From the NCBI GenBank assembly GCA_008360955.1, contig LUCM01006633.1:244273-308272 (forward strand): a stretch of DNA of 64,000 nucleotides. The letters run 5' to 3'. Shown in pieces: positions 13,530 to 24,251 of this stretch (positions are counted from its first letter, which is position 1; every line of letters begins with the position of its first letter). Under the pieces are notes generated by a model. It was not told where the DNA came from, did not search any database, and saw only the letters and a program-made list of their open reading frames with translations. This DNA comes from Fasciolopsis buskii (Eukaryota; Platyhelminthes; Trematoda; Plagiorchiida; Fasciolidae). The translations under genes and the position numbers were made by a program.

Positions 13530-13722
13530 GTATCTAAAGGGGCCGCGGGAGGTGTCTGTCGAGTGGTTAGACGCTGGTACTTAAGTCATTTACATTCGAG
13601 GATGCAGCACACATATTTGACAACTTCCCCACTTGGCAGCACTCTGTTGGCCGCGGCCCTCTTCCCGAAAAATGATGCACATTGTTATTTCATTAATAAA
13701 ATAAAGATAAAAGATAAAAAAA
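13530..13722 (+). mobile_element. SINE-B copy (tRNA-like head, AT-rich tail)
   Basis: The head has TGTCGAGTGGTTAGACGCTGG (A box) and ACTTAAGTCA in the anticodon arm. The body has CAACTTCCCCACTTGGC and CCTCTTCCCGAAAAATGATG. The tail CACATTGTTATTTCATTAATA is followed by a run of ATAAAGATAAAAGAT units. It is the reverse-complement match of 9511-9713. The t/aaag-rich 3' end is typical of a SINE mobilised by a LINE (family knowledge). Confidence 0.62.
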
Positions 13723-15636
13723 GGTTCATTATTCGAAATGGGTCGCTTTAGAAAGAACTGAAATCAGACCGAATAAAGCAGAGTATTGGGAAATGATCCA
13801 ATCTTTGTACTGACACGATTTGCCTTATTTCGTTCAGCCCACACCTAAGTCAGACAGAGTGCCATCTGAAAGTGACTTACTGAATTTCTGTGATTTGCTT
13901 AACAAACGTTCTCATTCGCTACAAACCGCAATGAAAACTTTTTTGGCTCAAGATTCAAGCTGAAATGAGTGCTCACCATCGATTGCACATGTTTGGCTTA
14001 ATACACAATTGAACGTTTTATGCTCTGGTCTAAAGTCCTGTGCCGTAAGACCTCTTGTTTCGTACAGTTCAACTCTACTTCCGTAGAATTTCTACTTAGC
14101 ATGTCCTTAAGCATTAAGGTTGCGGGCGGGAATAACATCTTTCTTGACCTAATTTCGGTTACTTCGATTGTTAATGGGAATACAGATAAAGCAGAATAAA
14201 TCAATGAGTGTCTTCGCTGAACCCTTCTTAATGTTCTGCATATTGGTAGTAGTTGCCAGCACAGTTCAAATAAAATCGAACTGAGATCCATGGCGTTTCC
14301 AATAATAATACATTTTAAGTGAAATCACCGAAATTTGGTAAAAGCATAGCGTGAGGCTTGACCACTTTGCCGACTGCAGACCAGTGCACAGGCAGTCCGT
14401 AAGTGTTATATTATGAGTGTGCCACCCCGTCTATTCAAAGCGGATCGTGTTTCAACTTTGAAGGAACGAGGTTTGAGTAAGCCAGTCGGGAAACAGTTTC
14501 GAACAATTCTGACGTAATTCCGAATAGTTTTGCACAATTAGGAAATAATGTGCAAATAGTGCGAAACAGACGAAAGCCCACTTTGGCTAGGAAATTACCA
14601 GGAGTCCAGGAAGCACTGCACAATAACGAAAGTTGATCACCACAAGCTCCCGGAATAAGTGAGCTTGCACTTGGCATGATATTTCTAAAAATCAATGTCA
14701 GCCGTGATAGCCTAATCGCCTACGCAATTAATTTACAGTCTTTAGTCTCTGTCTTTTATCTCCGTTGGGGGAGAGTCGATATGATTTATGGCTGACAAAC
14801 AATGGCAATCCTGATGAAATTTCTGCGCTACGGCACCTCCAGTGGCTTTCATAGCAATGTTGCCGTATGTTAAACCGTGTCTGCGCCGAATGTACTTGCC
14901 GGTTGTTAAACCGTTTGGTGAATGTTCACTTTCGGTCTAAAATATTCTGTTAGTTTGAATGTATCCACCACGCGATACTGGCAGGATGGGACTCATTCTA
15001 TAATTGCTTGATTTGACAACAAAAGCTCTACTGACAGCACATCGGCTTGGTCAGTCCCAACCATCGTACACTTTTGATGTTATCATCGGTGTCATTCAGA
15101 AACGGAAAGGAAACTGTCAGTCGTGCAACCTGTCGATTGCTGAGGTGTTGCTCAGTTAACCCCCGGCTCTCCTCCCAAAGCGCTTTGTTCCATTTCTATA
15201 TTCATAAGCATCCGAATGTTATATATCCATCATTAGACATCTGACTCCGCTTTCCTCCCGAAGCTTGATCGTCTTTCACCCTATGCTTTTTGCAGATCGG
15301 TGAACTGTTTTCAACTCCGGTCAATGTAGCCACCTTACCATCTAATCAAAATTTCAAATTAATCACCGAATGACTCAGTTTGAATAGGCTCAGAGGTTAA
15401 AGGCCAGAGAATTGGCGGGCCTTGAATGGAATGCGACCTGATGTGTGATGAATATTAGTGCGTATGCCCTATTCGGCCAACCGACATATCGATCGACAAT
15501 CACGTCCTCGTCTGTTGTCGCGTGCACACGTGCGACTGAGGGCAAGCGTGAATCAGCGACCAAAAGGGGCTGACCGTGGGCAAACCAAGCTGGCCTGCTT
15601 GATGAACGAGGCAATGAGGGCAGGCTGCAGGTGTTT

Positions 15637-15658
15637 GTGTGTGTGTGTGTGTGTGTGT
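15637..15658. repeat. (GT)n microsatellite
   Basis: About 11 uninterrupted GT units. Confidence 0.8.
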
Positions 15659-16263
15659 TTGTGTTGTGTTGGCCCGGGCGAATCAACTAACACTGAGTTG
15701 TGGCGACTGGGATCAAGTTGGGGTGTCAATAACAGACGAGTGGGGTGGGGTCGGTATTTCCCCAACTTATGTATCATTGAGTCGAGAACGGGAATGATCA
15801 CCTTCATTGAGGTTTTGAGTCTTGTGATTTGTTTCCTTCCTACAGGTGCCGAAATTTGGATGAATGACAGCCTTGTTTTCACACTGCGAAAATAATTGAC
15901 TAACACTCGATGAACCGGAACTCCAGAACTGCCGTCTTACAAACTTCTGTGAACCCGGATACAAGTAAGCAGTAATCAATAGGTGAACGGGCAAATCGCA
16001 CGGTGAACCACAGTTGTGAAAATGACAAGTTTCTCTTTTGACGGGAAAAAGGTGGACTGACTGGATATAATAAAAACCTTCGCCTTAATAAAAATATATG
16101 GCTTAATTATCGTATTTATAAGGAAAATAAAAATTCGTTGTAAACAACGGGAGATTCGAGTCAGCCGGGTGGTCATAGCAATGTCCCTCTGTATAAAATC
16201 TCCAATGTTTTGAGCAGAATCTAATTCAAAGTCTTGAATTGGTTTCGAAACAGTAATGCATTT

Positions 16264-16289
16264 TAATACTTTTGTTTTCAAAAGTATTA
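16264..16289. other. Perfect 11-bp hairpin
   Basis: TAATACTTTTG, loop TTTT, CAAAAGTATTA. The arms are A/T-rich, so it is less notable than the hairpin at 22.2 kb. Confidence 0.6.
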
Positions 16290-18050
16290 GGCAGTAGTAA
16301 TGTGTAAAAGAACAACTAAAAGGACAAAACCGATAAACATGCATCACCTACACATGATCCGTTGTGCTGCTGTAGCCGGAATGGTGTGCGTAAAACCCGT
16401 TGATCTAATGGATATGCGCTCACTGCGATCACGTGATAATTTGGGCTAGGATCCCGCCGATTAGAATTTGATCATCCGATCGATTCTCACTCGGAACAAG
16501 AGTCAGCGGTGAAAACGTGTCTGTGCACGTGTGTGGTCCCGGATATGAGCACCAAATGTGAGTATGAAAAACTGAAGACTGCCTTCGACTAAAAAGACTT
16601 TCCAACAATGTATTACCTGCCTCATGTGTACATGCGTGGGCTCTCCTATCTGTGAAAAATAGAGAGAAAGTTATTTTCGATGGTCCAGGATAGTCGCTTT
16701 TTGCACAAGTACAAATTTTCCGTCAGCTTTCTAGTTTCCCGAGCACCTACTAAAAACCGATTCGTTGCTGTCCCATGTGTTAGTAAAAGGGCATTGGTAA
16801 TTTTCGTTGCTTGATCTCGTTTTTGTTTAGTCAGCGGTCCCGTTGAACTACGACCGCATATGACCGAAGTAGGAGTACGAACAAGACTTTGGATACCTCG
16901 TACCTAGGACTAGGTTCTTCACTCAACTTAAATGTCCGAATAAGCATTGATAATCATGGACTAACCTGTGCATAGGTCGGAAGTTAAGTCTGCCTACTCT
17001 GCATACCAGATGGAAGTCATTTAAATCTGGAAGCATACTCCAGCTGCAGGAGTGTGAGTAAGACTTGGATAAACTGCCGTCGATATCAATGTTTACCAAC
17101 CTGGACGGCTGGCATGGCGAAACTCAAGTGCAGATGATTACAGGACAACACAACTCTTTGATCTTGCCTACGAACCAATCGCGTGCAGTCCTTGTGATCA
17201 GGTTACATTTGGGAAAGGTGAAACTGGAATATAATTGCCTACTTCGGTTAAATTTGGCTATCCGTGCTGCATGGTAAGTCGAGGCCACGGATACTGAATG
17301 TATCATTTCTTTCCAGACCCCGGGGGCTGGAAATGAACTTCCGGAGGGGGGTAACTTCATCCAAATCCTCGACTGTGTTGTCTAGCTCACTCGACTGTTA
17401 CTGTTTTTTTCTTCTTAAGTTCGATCTGAAACAACCGTGATCCAGATAGCTCCCAGAACCGGATTTGGACAATGTCACCCCCCAGACGCCTACCGCGCAT
17501 GACTCTGATTTTCAACATTTGACGGATTCAGCAGAAGCGACAGACGCTTTCGCGCTCCCAGGGTTTAAAGCAGATGTTTCCGATCTATGGTAGCTCATTT
17601 TACATTGTAGTTAAATTGTTTTTATTCATACATTGCATATTGCATAAGTTAAACCGGGGACACAGCTGACTTTATTATACGTTTGTGAAAGAGCTTTTCT
17701 GTCCACTTTGTACAGTGGAAAATCCTAGGGGATTTTAGGACTTCAGCAAGGATATCTGTTAAGACATCGTAAATGTTGCGTCATCATCGTTGTCCTTATT
17801 ATTACTATTATTTTATCGTTACTGCTGTAATCACGATCGATATCTTTGGCTCCACTACTTCACCGACCGTGGCTTCTTTGTTCAGAAACCAAAAGAAAAA
17901 AAATGACAATGACCTCCTAATTGCAATTAATCGTTTTTTTTTGTGCAATTGATGAAACAGTTAATACAATCATCGCAATTCACCAACAAGGCTGATTATG
18001 ATCATTGAAGACTTTGGAATTAACCCCGTACGGCCTTTTCTTTGTCCAAG

Positions 18051-18162
18051 TTTTTGATGCTCCGCCGTGAAATGGCAAATCCATGTGAGCCCCTTTCCGA
18101 GATTCTAATTCGGAATGTATTAGACAGGAGAATTTCCGAGCATCCTCAGACGTCCGTAAAAC
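18051..18162 (+). CDS. Candidate internal coding exon, product unknown
   Basis: The tract CCTTTTCTTTGTCCAAG is a reasonable acceptor and GTAAGT at 18163 a full donor. The 37 codons between read FLMLRREMANPCEPLSEI, then LIRNVLDRRISEHPQ, amphipathic and helix-like. Phase 0 to 1. No family is recognised. Confidence 0.28.
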
Positions 18163-18582
18163 GTAAGTTTTTTCGTAGAGCTCCTATGAAAATGCATCCG
18201 GGATGTCTGGCAGACATTTCGCCAGGGCTTTATGTGACTAATTTTGTCAACAGCACGATAACATCAACAAAGTAACAAACACCGGGCGATGTTCCTCCAA
18301 ACCGGTCTTGCCATCAGTAGAATACCTCAAAAAATTTTTTCATTCACTATTTGTTCTGGATAGACTTGCTTCGATTAGCATAGTTAGTTATGCAACCACG
18401 CGAATAATAAGTGTAACACGAACAACTGTTCAACTTCCCCTTCCTCATCGATGATCAAATGATGCCCAGATGCCGAATTTGCATCTTTTAGAAGTGTATT
18501 TCTTCCCAAAGATAATTACATCAAAAAGAAATCGATCGAGGTTCAGGGCAGTTTCACCTCTGTAATTTCAAGTTTGGTGAGT

Positions 18583-18628
18583 CTGTGTGCATGTGTGCAT
18601 GTGTGTGTGTGTGTGCGTGTGTGTGTGG
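18583..18628. repeat. (GT)n microsatellite, imperfect
   Basis: GTGTGCAT units followed by (GT)n with one GC interruption. Confidence 0.8.
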
Positions 18629-20505
18629 TTTTGTTTAGCAACATCATAATGCCCCTATTTCTTTGATTCCCGTTCTTTGGTTTGCCCTATTCTCTACCTC
18701 TGACTAGTACAGAGTATAATGAGCGAAAAAAGTTACAAATTGATCGTGGTTTTGGGTGGGGAAGGTGATAAAATCAAAATTTCGTCCGAGGTCAATCAAA
18801 CGATAATCATCCAATAAAAATGGGCTCTGATTTTTCGTTGCATCATATCTTGATCGGTTTTCAACCGAAATTTTTACGCAAGACTGGATTTTGCCTAACG
18901 CAAGATGGTGATTGATCGGTGAATTGATCACTAAATGGAACTCGGTGACAAGGTACGTGGTTGTACTTATACAAATCTAAGACCAAGCGGTACAAAGATT
19001 CGTCTGCAATCTCCCAAGGACAAACAAACTACACGGATAGCGGCTGTTATGAGATTTAGAACGAACGGGAAGGGGGTTCACAAAAAAAATTCTGTTGATT
19101 GCAGATTACAATCGAAGTGGCCAAAGTCGACGAACATGAATGAGCGTTTGTTATTGTCAGAATTCACCTCACAAAGTGAATCATAAGGGAGGACAAGGGC
19201 TAGTTGCGGCGGGAACCGCATTTGTTGAGATGACATCATGGCCTCCTTAATTTAACCAACTGTTTCCCATTGGTTGTTGTAGTAGTTTTCATGCAGTGGG
19301 CCATAAGTCTGATGCATTTTTGTTTCCGTTAGAAATTCCCGTCACCCATTAAATGCTAGTCACACGTGCAATACATTGTGATACAGTCTCAAGGATTAAG
19401 GGGGGAGGGGATTATCCAAAGTATCCACAACTTCGCAAACAGTCGCCCCCCTCGGCTTCGGCCGATTATTCTGTACACAAGACCCGGCCTCATTCATGTC
19501 CAGGTACCGATTTGCCGGCTATTTGCCATCGTGTGCGCGGACGAAGAGCAGCCAGATGACTAGCTCAAATTAGACTTGTCACCAGGCCATCGCGACCGGG
19601 CGTCGACGGTGAGTGGCAAATGAACGAGTGTCTGCCCAAGTACTCGTAGTCACGGTGTGATTGTTTAGGATTTTCAAACGGAATACTTTAACCACAAACA
19701 AAACTCCATGAGGAAAAATTTAGGGAAATTTATTTCTCTCCCTTTCTGACCGATCTATTTCAAAGGCCTTGAATGAAAAAAACACTTTAAAGGACTTCTC
19801 ACCTCATCTGCAACAATCATCTTTCACTTAACTCTCCGTTGTTTTAATCGAAAAGGTGATACATAAATCGTCCGTCCTCGGCGGTTCGATACAGTCAGAC
19901 AACTTAGCAATAAACCAGGAGAAGAGATTGTTGCTTGGTTGTTTATTTCTCGCGCTTCATTTCAGGTAATCGATTTATGACTATCAATCTGACCCTTTCA
20001 TACCACAAACGGTGATGAGTTATTTCCTCAGGGTGCGCTGAGTTGACTCATGCATTGTCAGGGACAACTGGAGAAGGTGGCGGTAGGTGTGAGAAAGTCT
20101 ACTCACGCAATTGCATGGCTTCCTTAAAGTAACCTTCTTTAGTGTGCGGCCTCAACGTTCTACGAGTATTAGAATGATGACCCTGGACTACTGTAGACAG
20201 TCATCAAATTTCGAGCCTCTTTTATCTTAGACGTGTTCAGTCAAAAGCATATGACATCTAATGAAACACTACCCATTAGATTACGCAATTCCTTTTTTCG
20301 TGGGCCTATGCAACGAACCCCGTTAGGATGCAATCAAATCCGCATCTGTCACGAGGTAGTATTTGCGATCGGGAGTGTTTCCTTACAATCTCTGTTGACT
20401 AGATTGTTCGTGCTTGTCACAACGACCATAACCCCGTGGGTGTAAGGCGGTTGTTTTACTACTGAGGTGAGAAAAAGTGAATTTAAACACATCCATGGTA
20501 TTTGC

Positions 20506-20508
<3 letters not shown>

Positions 20509-20545
<37 letters not shown>
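20509..20545. repeat. (GT)18 microsatellite
   Basis: The longest uninterrupted GT run in the window, about 18 units. Confidence 0.9.
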
Positions 20546-20546
<1 letters not shown>

Positions 20547-21574
20547 AGACTTTCAGATGCGGTCTACAACCGCCGCAGTAACCAACACCGTTTTGGAAAT
20601 GTGAACTGCATTTTCAGTGCATGTAGCTTAAACGAATGAGAATGAATCTTCGATTCAAATCTACAGTGCTTCTGAAAGCAGAGCGCAACCACGGAAAAAG
20701 TGTCACAAGGGAAATTAAACAGTCACAGGCCCATTCTAATTAGTGTCGCGATCATATCTGTTTGGTCACCACTGCTTGCATTGGCATCGGTGTTGGATCC
20801 TGAGGAGGCTCCGTTATCACCCAACTTGAAAGCCCGGGTGCGTAGGTGTGGTTGCGACCACACAATATCGCATTCCCTTAGCATTTCCCAAATCATTTTG
20901 GATTAGTGTCAAAAGTATTCGGCATTGGGTAGAAAAGGTTGCATTTTCATCAGGTCCCGAAAACGGGCAGCTTTTCACGGATTGTAGAACATAGGTGATC
21001 AGTGCATCATGCAGTGCATATGCGCCATAGTGTCTGTTTCAAGATGAATCACGTAACAGATCCACGTGAGCGATATCTGGGCTAGGCCGATCGAATAGCA
21101 GTTCTGAATAGCTACCGTACAATTCCGAATAATTCCGCAAAATATCGAAGTGGTGCTCGAAGTGACATAGAAGTGCTGCTATCCTCGGTTGAAAGTCAAC
21201 TTTGCTGATAACAGCAAGCAACTGGAAAAAACACCACTTTACGAGTTTTCTTCCACGCATACAGTTTAATCTCACCGAACCGAGTTTAACCGTTTAACAG
21301 TGTGCGTTACTTCAGGAAAACTTTGATTTCGACCTCCATAATGTTGAAGAACATTGATTACCAATTGTAAGTGTATTTAGGTAAACTTGCGAAACTCGAC
21401 TACTTATTATTGTTGAAGTTTACAACTTCAAAACGAAAAAAAGTGATAAATGAGGCTAGTTATTGTGAAAACTACGTGGGCCACGATTAGTTTCGATTAA
21501 ACACGGAAGCTTCCGGTGACCGCAGACTGCGGCGACTAGTCTTTCGCGAAACAAATTGCCGATCGAGTTTCATT

Positions 21575-21672
21575 CTGATGATTCCTAACAAGGATGAAGC
21601 AGTTGTACAGTGCTTCCATGGTTTCTTACTGACGAATTGAGCGTTGATATCACATGGTGAATTAGTGCATCA
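21575..21672 (+). mobile_element. SINE-A 3' tail module (solo)
   Basis: The sequence CTGATGATTCCTAAC through AAGGATGAAGCAGTTGTACAGTG to CACATGGTGAATTA matches the last ~95 bp of SINE-A at 7.6 and 47.3 kb. The tRNA-like part is absent: either a 5'-truncated copy or an independent short element. Confidence 0.65.
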
Positions 21673-22190
21673 AGTTTCATTCATTCACATAGGCACACAC
21701 ACACATGCACAGAAGCAGATCAGTGTGCAATGCATCAGGTTCCTCGTCAGTGGTCGGCTGCCTCGGATGAATCAATGGTTTGCACAATGGGCTGACAGAC
21801 TTCATACACTTTCTAAGTCCTAAATTTTAACCGAGGTTTCGAACTATCATGAAAAAATCTCGGAATTTGGAAAAACAAGGAGATGTACGGATAGCGCAAA
21901 ATATGTTTGTCTGGGTTACTTGCGGCATGTCGGCAGTGGACTAGTCCGAAAAAAAACAACCAAAATTTGTCTAGGTCTTGACAAAACGCTTGATTCGGGG
22001 CTTGTGATTTTCAAGGATGTTTGATTCGTTAGAAAGTAACAAGCAGCTCACATGAAATGGGAACTTGCGTTACCATTTTCAAGGTAACAATAATTTTGCT
22101 ACCATTACGACTGCCATAATTAGTATTGACATTAGAATTAGTAATAACAATCGTTAGTCGTCCTGGCAGTAGTGGTGACTTATTTGGTTA

Positions 22191-22221
22191 TTTCCTTCAC
22201 GATGACACATCGTGAAGGAAA
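22191..22221. other. Perfect 14-bp hairpin with 3-nt loop
   Basis: TTTCCTTCACGATG at 22191-22204, loop ACA, then the exact complement CATCGTGAAGGAAA at 22208-22221. No T-run or other RNA signal follows. It may be a fold-back or the centre of a palindromic element. Confidence 0.8.
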
Positions 22222-22257
22222 CGTAAAAATTCCCAAAACAAGACTACTTCAATCATT

Positions 22258-22326
22258 ATTATCACTATTACTACTACCACTACTACTAATACTACTACTG
22301 CATTCGCTAATGCCACCACTACTATT
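22258..22326. repeat. (ACT/ATT)n trinucleotide-like tract
   Basis: Imperfect ACT, ATT and ACC triplets over about 70 bp, beginning 37 bp after the perfect hairpin at 22.2 kb. Confidence 0.65.
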
Positions 22327-22891
22327 GGGAACCGTGTAGGGGGAAATTATTTGCACCAATCACGGTCATCCCATGGTTTTTGAACATGAAAATCTTCTAA
22401 ACTGTATACGCGTCGTAATAAAATTTCCCATTACAAGGCAAATAATTTTGAATCTGACGTTATTTTTGATTGGGCAAATTAGTTTGTTGCTTGATAGCCA
22501 TGTTCTTGCTTGATCAATTGATTGGTGGATAAAATGATACAGATACTACGATGAAGTGTAAGTTTGCAAACTGAACTTAGTCCAAGAATGATTAAATAAA
22601 ATGTGCTTGCCAAAAGCGGCAATCAAACTTCGGGTCTATTTTTTTCCATAGTCGATCGCTGTTTACAACGGGGACAGAGTGAAATCGGAATTGCGGTACC
22701 TGTTTTTATAAACATTCAAGCGGACGGAGACGAAAAATTTCTCCAGGTAATGGGCAGTATCAAGTACGACCTTGACAAATGGAACGTGTTTAGTGTAGCT
22801 TGTCTGCACTTATTGTAGAGGGTGTGATAGTAGAATCTGATGAATAATAACCAAAGCCATATCCATCTGACTAAATTTTGCCACCCTCGGC

Positions 22892-23077
22892 GTGACAAGG
22901 CGCAGGCTAGACACAGGCAGTGACGTAGAAATCATCGAATTCCCGCGGCTGAGACTGGATTTTGGCGGACAAGTCCACAAGTACTCTACAACGCGGATAG
23001 ACCCTGACAAAGCACAGATTTTAACAAAAACTTATTTACATTTAGAGAATGTGAACAGTAGAGGGTCAGATGTTTAG
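22892..23077 (+). pseudogene. Fragment with a retroviral-type aspartic protease motif
   Basis: The frame has RRRLDTGSDVEII, with the full LDTGSD active-site motif of gypsy/retroviral proteases at 22907-22924 and the following hydrophobic pair. The rest of the frame does not continue convincingly into a protease, so only a fragment could remain, or the match is luck. No LTR was seen. Confidence 0.28.
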
Positions 23078-23094
23078 TAAAAGAATTCGTCTTG

Positions 23095-23260
23095 CTGTGT
23101 TTCATCCACGGTTAGGAAGTCCAACTTATCACGACCCCTCGTTTCGGGTTCGAATCTGAATTCGAGTGCACTGATGTGTACCACTAATGAGCCTTAAAAA
23201 TTATGAATAAAATGTACGGTGCTATATGGTTTCTTTGTAATGGGTTGACAGTCAACGCGT
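23095..23260 (+). mobile_element. Possible diverged tRNA-derived SINE
   Basis: A good B box, GGGTTCGAATCTG, is at 23146-23158. It is followed by GTGCACTGATG... and GTACGGTGCTATATGGTTTCTTTGTAATGGGTTGA, which resembles the SINE-A tail (GTACAGTGCTCCCATGGTTTCTTTATGATGAGCTGA) with several changes. The A box is not clear. Confidence 0.3.
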
Positions 23261-24144
23261 CTTGATGAACAACTTTGTTTCACATGCAGACTATAAACCC
23301 TACGCGACACGTTTCGATAACTCGTCCCTAGGAAATCATCATTTTCTACTGTGCTTGAGGCAGACAGCTTCAACTTGGATTCGGACAAAATTTGAACAAA
23401 TTAGGTCGAGCACGACTCCCGCCTCAGACGGTGATGGGTAGTGGGCGATTCATTGACGAAACTTTAGGACTGCTTTTTACTCGGCGAATTGAAATTGAAG
23501 TCCCGGTGGAATAATTCCAAACTTTCATGTTGTATGTTTTAGTGCATGAACTGTTGACCAGATTTATCAATTCTAATCACAGAACCCAATAATTTGGTGA
23601 ATTGAAATGACCTGTGGAGGAGACTTGTCAATTAGTTGTCTGAAAACTCCATTGTCCACATTCCGGTTGCAGATTGCGTTTAATGTGTTTCTGGCGAATG
23701 CCAATGGTGGTCACGTGAAAAGTCCTATCTTCAAATTGCCCATTGTGATTATTGATTGCTAGTCACCACCGTCTCGTTATCCTCTAGTGTTTTAGCCCCG
23801 TGTGAGATCGGCTCATGTGAAACATGTTGAAAAAGTTGAATTCGACCGTGACGGAGACCGACTGGATCGAAAGATCCAAACTTTTCTGGTGTCCTTTATC
23901 GTTACTGCTCGGCACCAAGTTGATAAAGATCGACAGAATAAAATTTAGTATAAGTATTCAGGGAAAGATACCAGTGACGTTTCGTTTTTTGGCTTATTGT
24001 ACGTGGCATTGGAGTAATTAAATTCCATACTCATTCTCTCTTCGACATCTTGACTGTGCAACTACCGGGATTTGTACACGAGTTTAATTCTATTCACTGT
24101 TGTTTAATTCCAGAGAATTTATTGTTGATTTTTGTGTCTTCCAG

Positions 24145-24251
24145 ATAATCACATTTGGGCTGTGGACCGCATTCATAACTGTGCTCAAATCACGAGAAAG
24201 CTGAAATACCTAGTCCTCACGAATATGGATGAGAAGAGAAAAATGCACTGA
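24145..24251 (+). CDS. Candidate terminal coding exon, product unknown
   Basis: A strong acceptor (TTTTTGTGTCTTCCAG) is followed, two bases in, by 34 codons and a TGA. The peptide contains NHIWAVDRIHNCAQITRKLK and ends NMDEKRKMH. An AATAAA is present about 190 bp downstream, near 24440. Upstream exons were not found. Confidence 0.25.

Larger units (their letters stand above)
9714..18050. other. Non-coding stretch with SINE-B and microsatellites only
   Basis: Besides the repeats listed, one notable signal is a very strong minus-strand acceptor (ACTCTTTTCTTCTCAG) ending at 12175. It opens GSLSWCVGEGCSPSEGG in phase 0, but no matching donor was found. The two frames at 15458-15906 overlap a GT repeat and look like chance. 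Confidence 0.4.

Noticed and set aside
15458..15906. Two overlapping frames of 145 and 117 codons on opposite strands
   Set aside because: They run through a GT/CA microsatellite, which gives long stop-free reads on both strands. Around 14 frames of at least 110 codons are expected by chance in this much DNA. The strong acceptor near 15845 leads only to a 16-codon end.
14435..21275. Similarity between the minus-strand frames at 14.5 and 21.1 kb (shared AATTCCGAATA words)
   Set aside because: The match is limited to about 14 A/T-rich bases and does not extend; the word also recurs near 40.15 kb.
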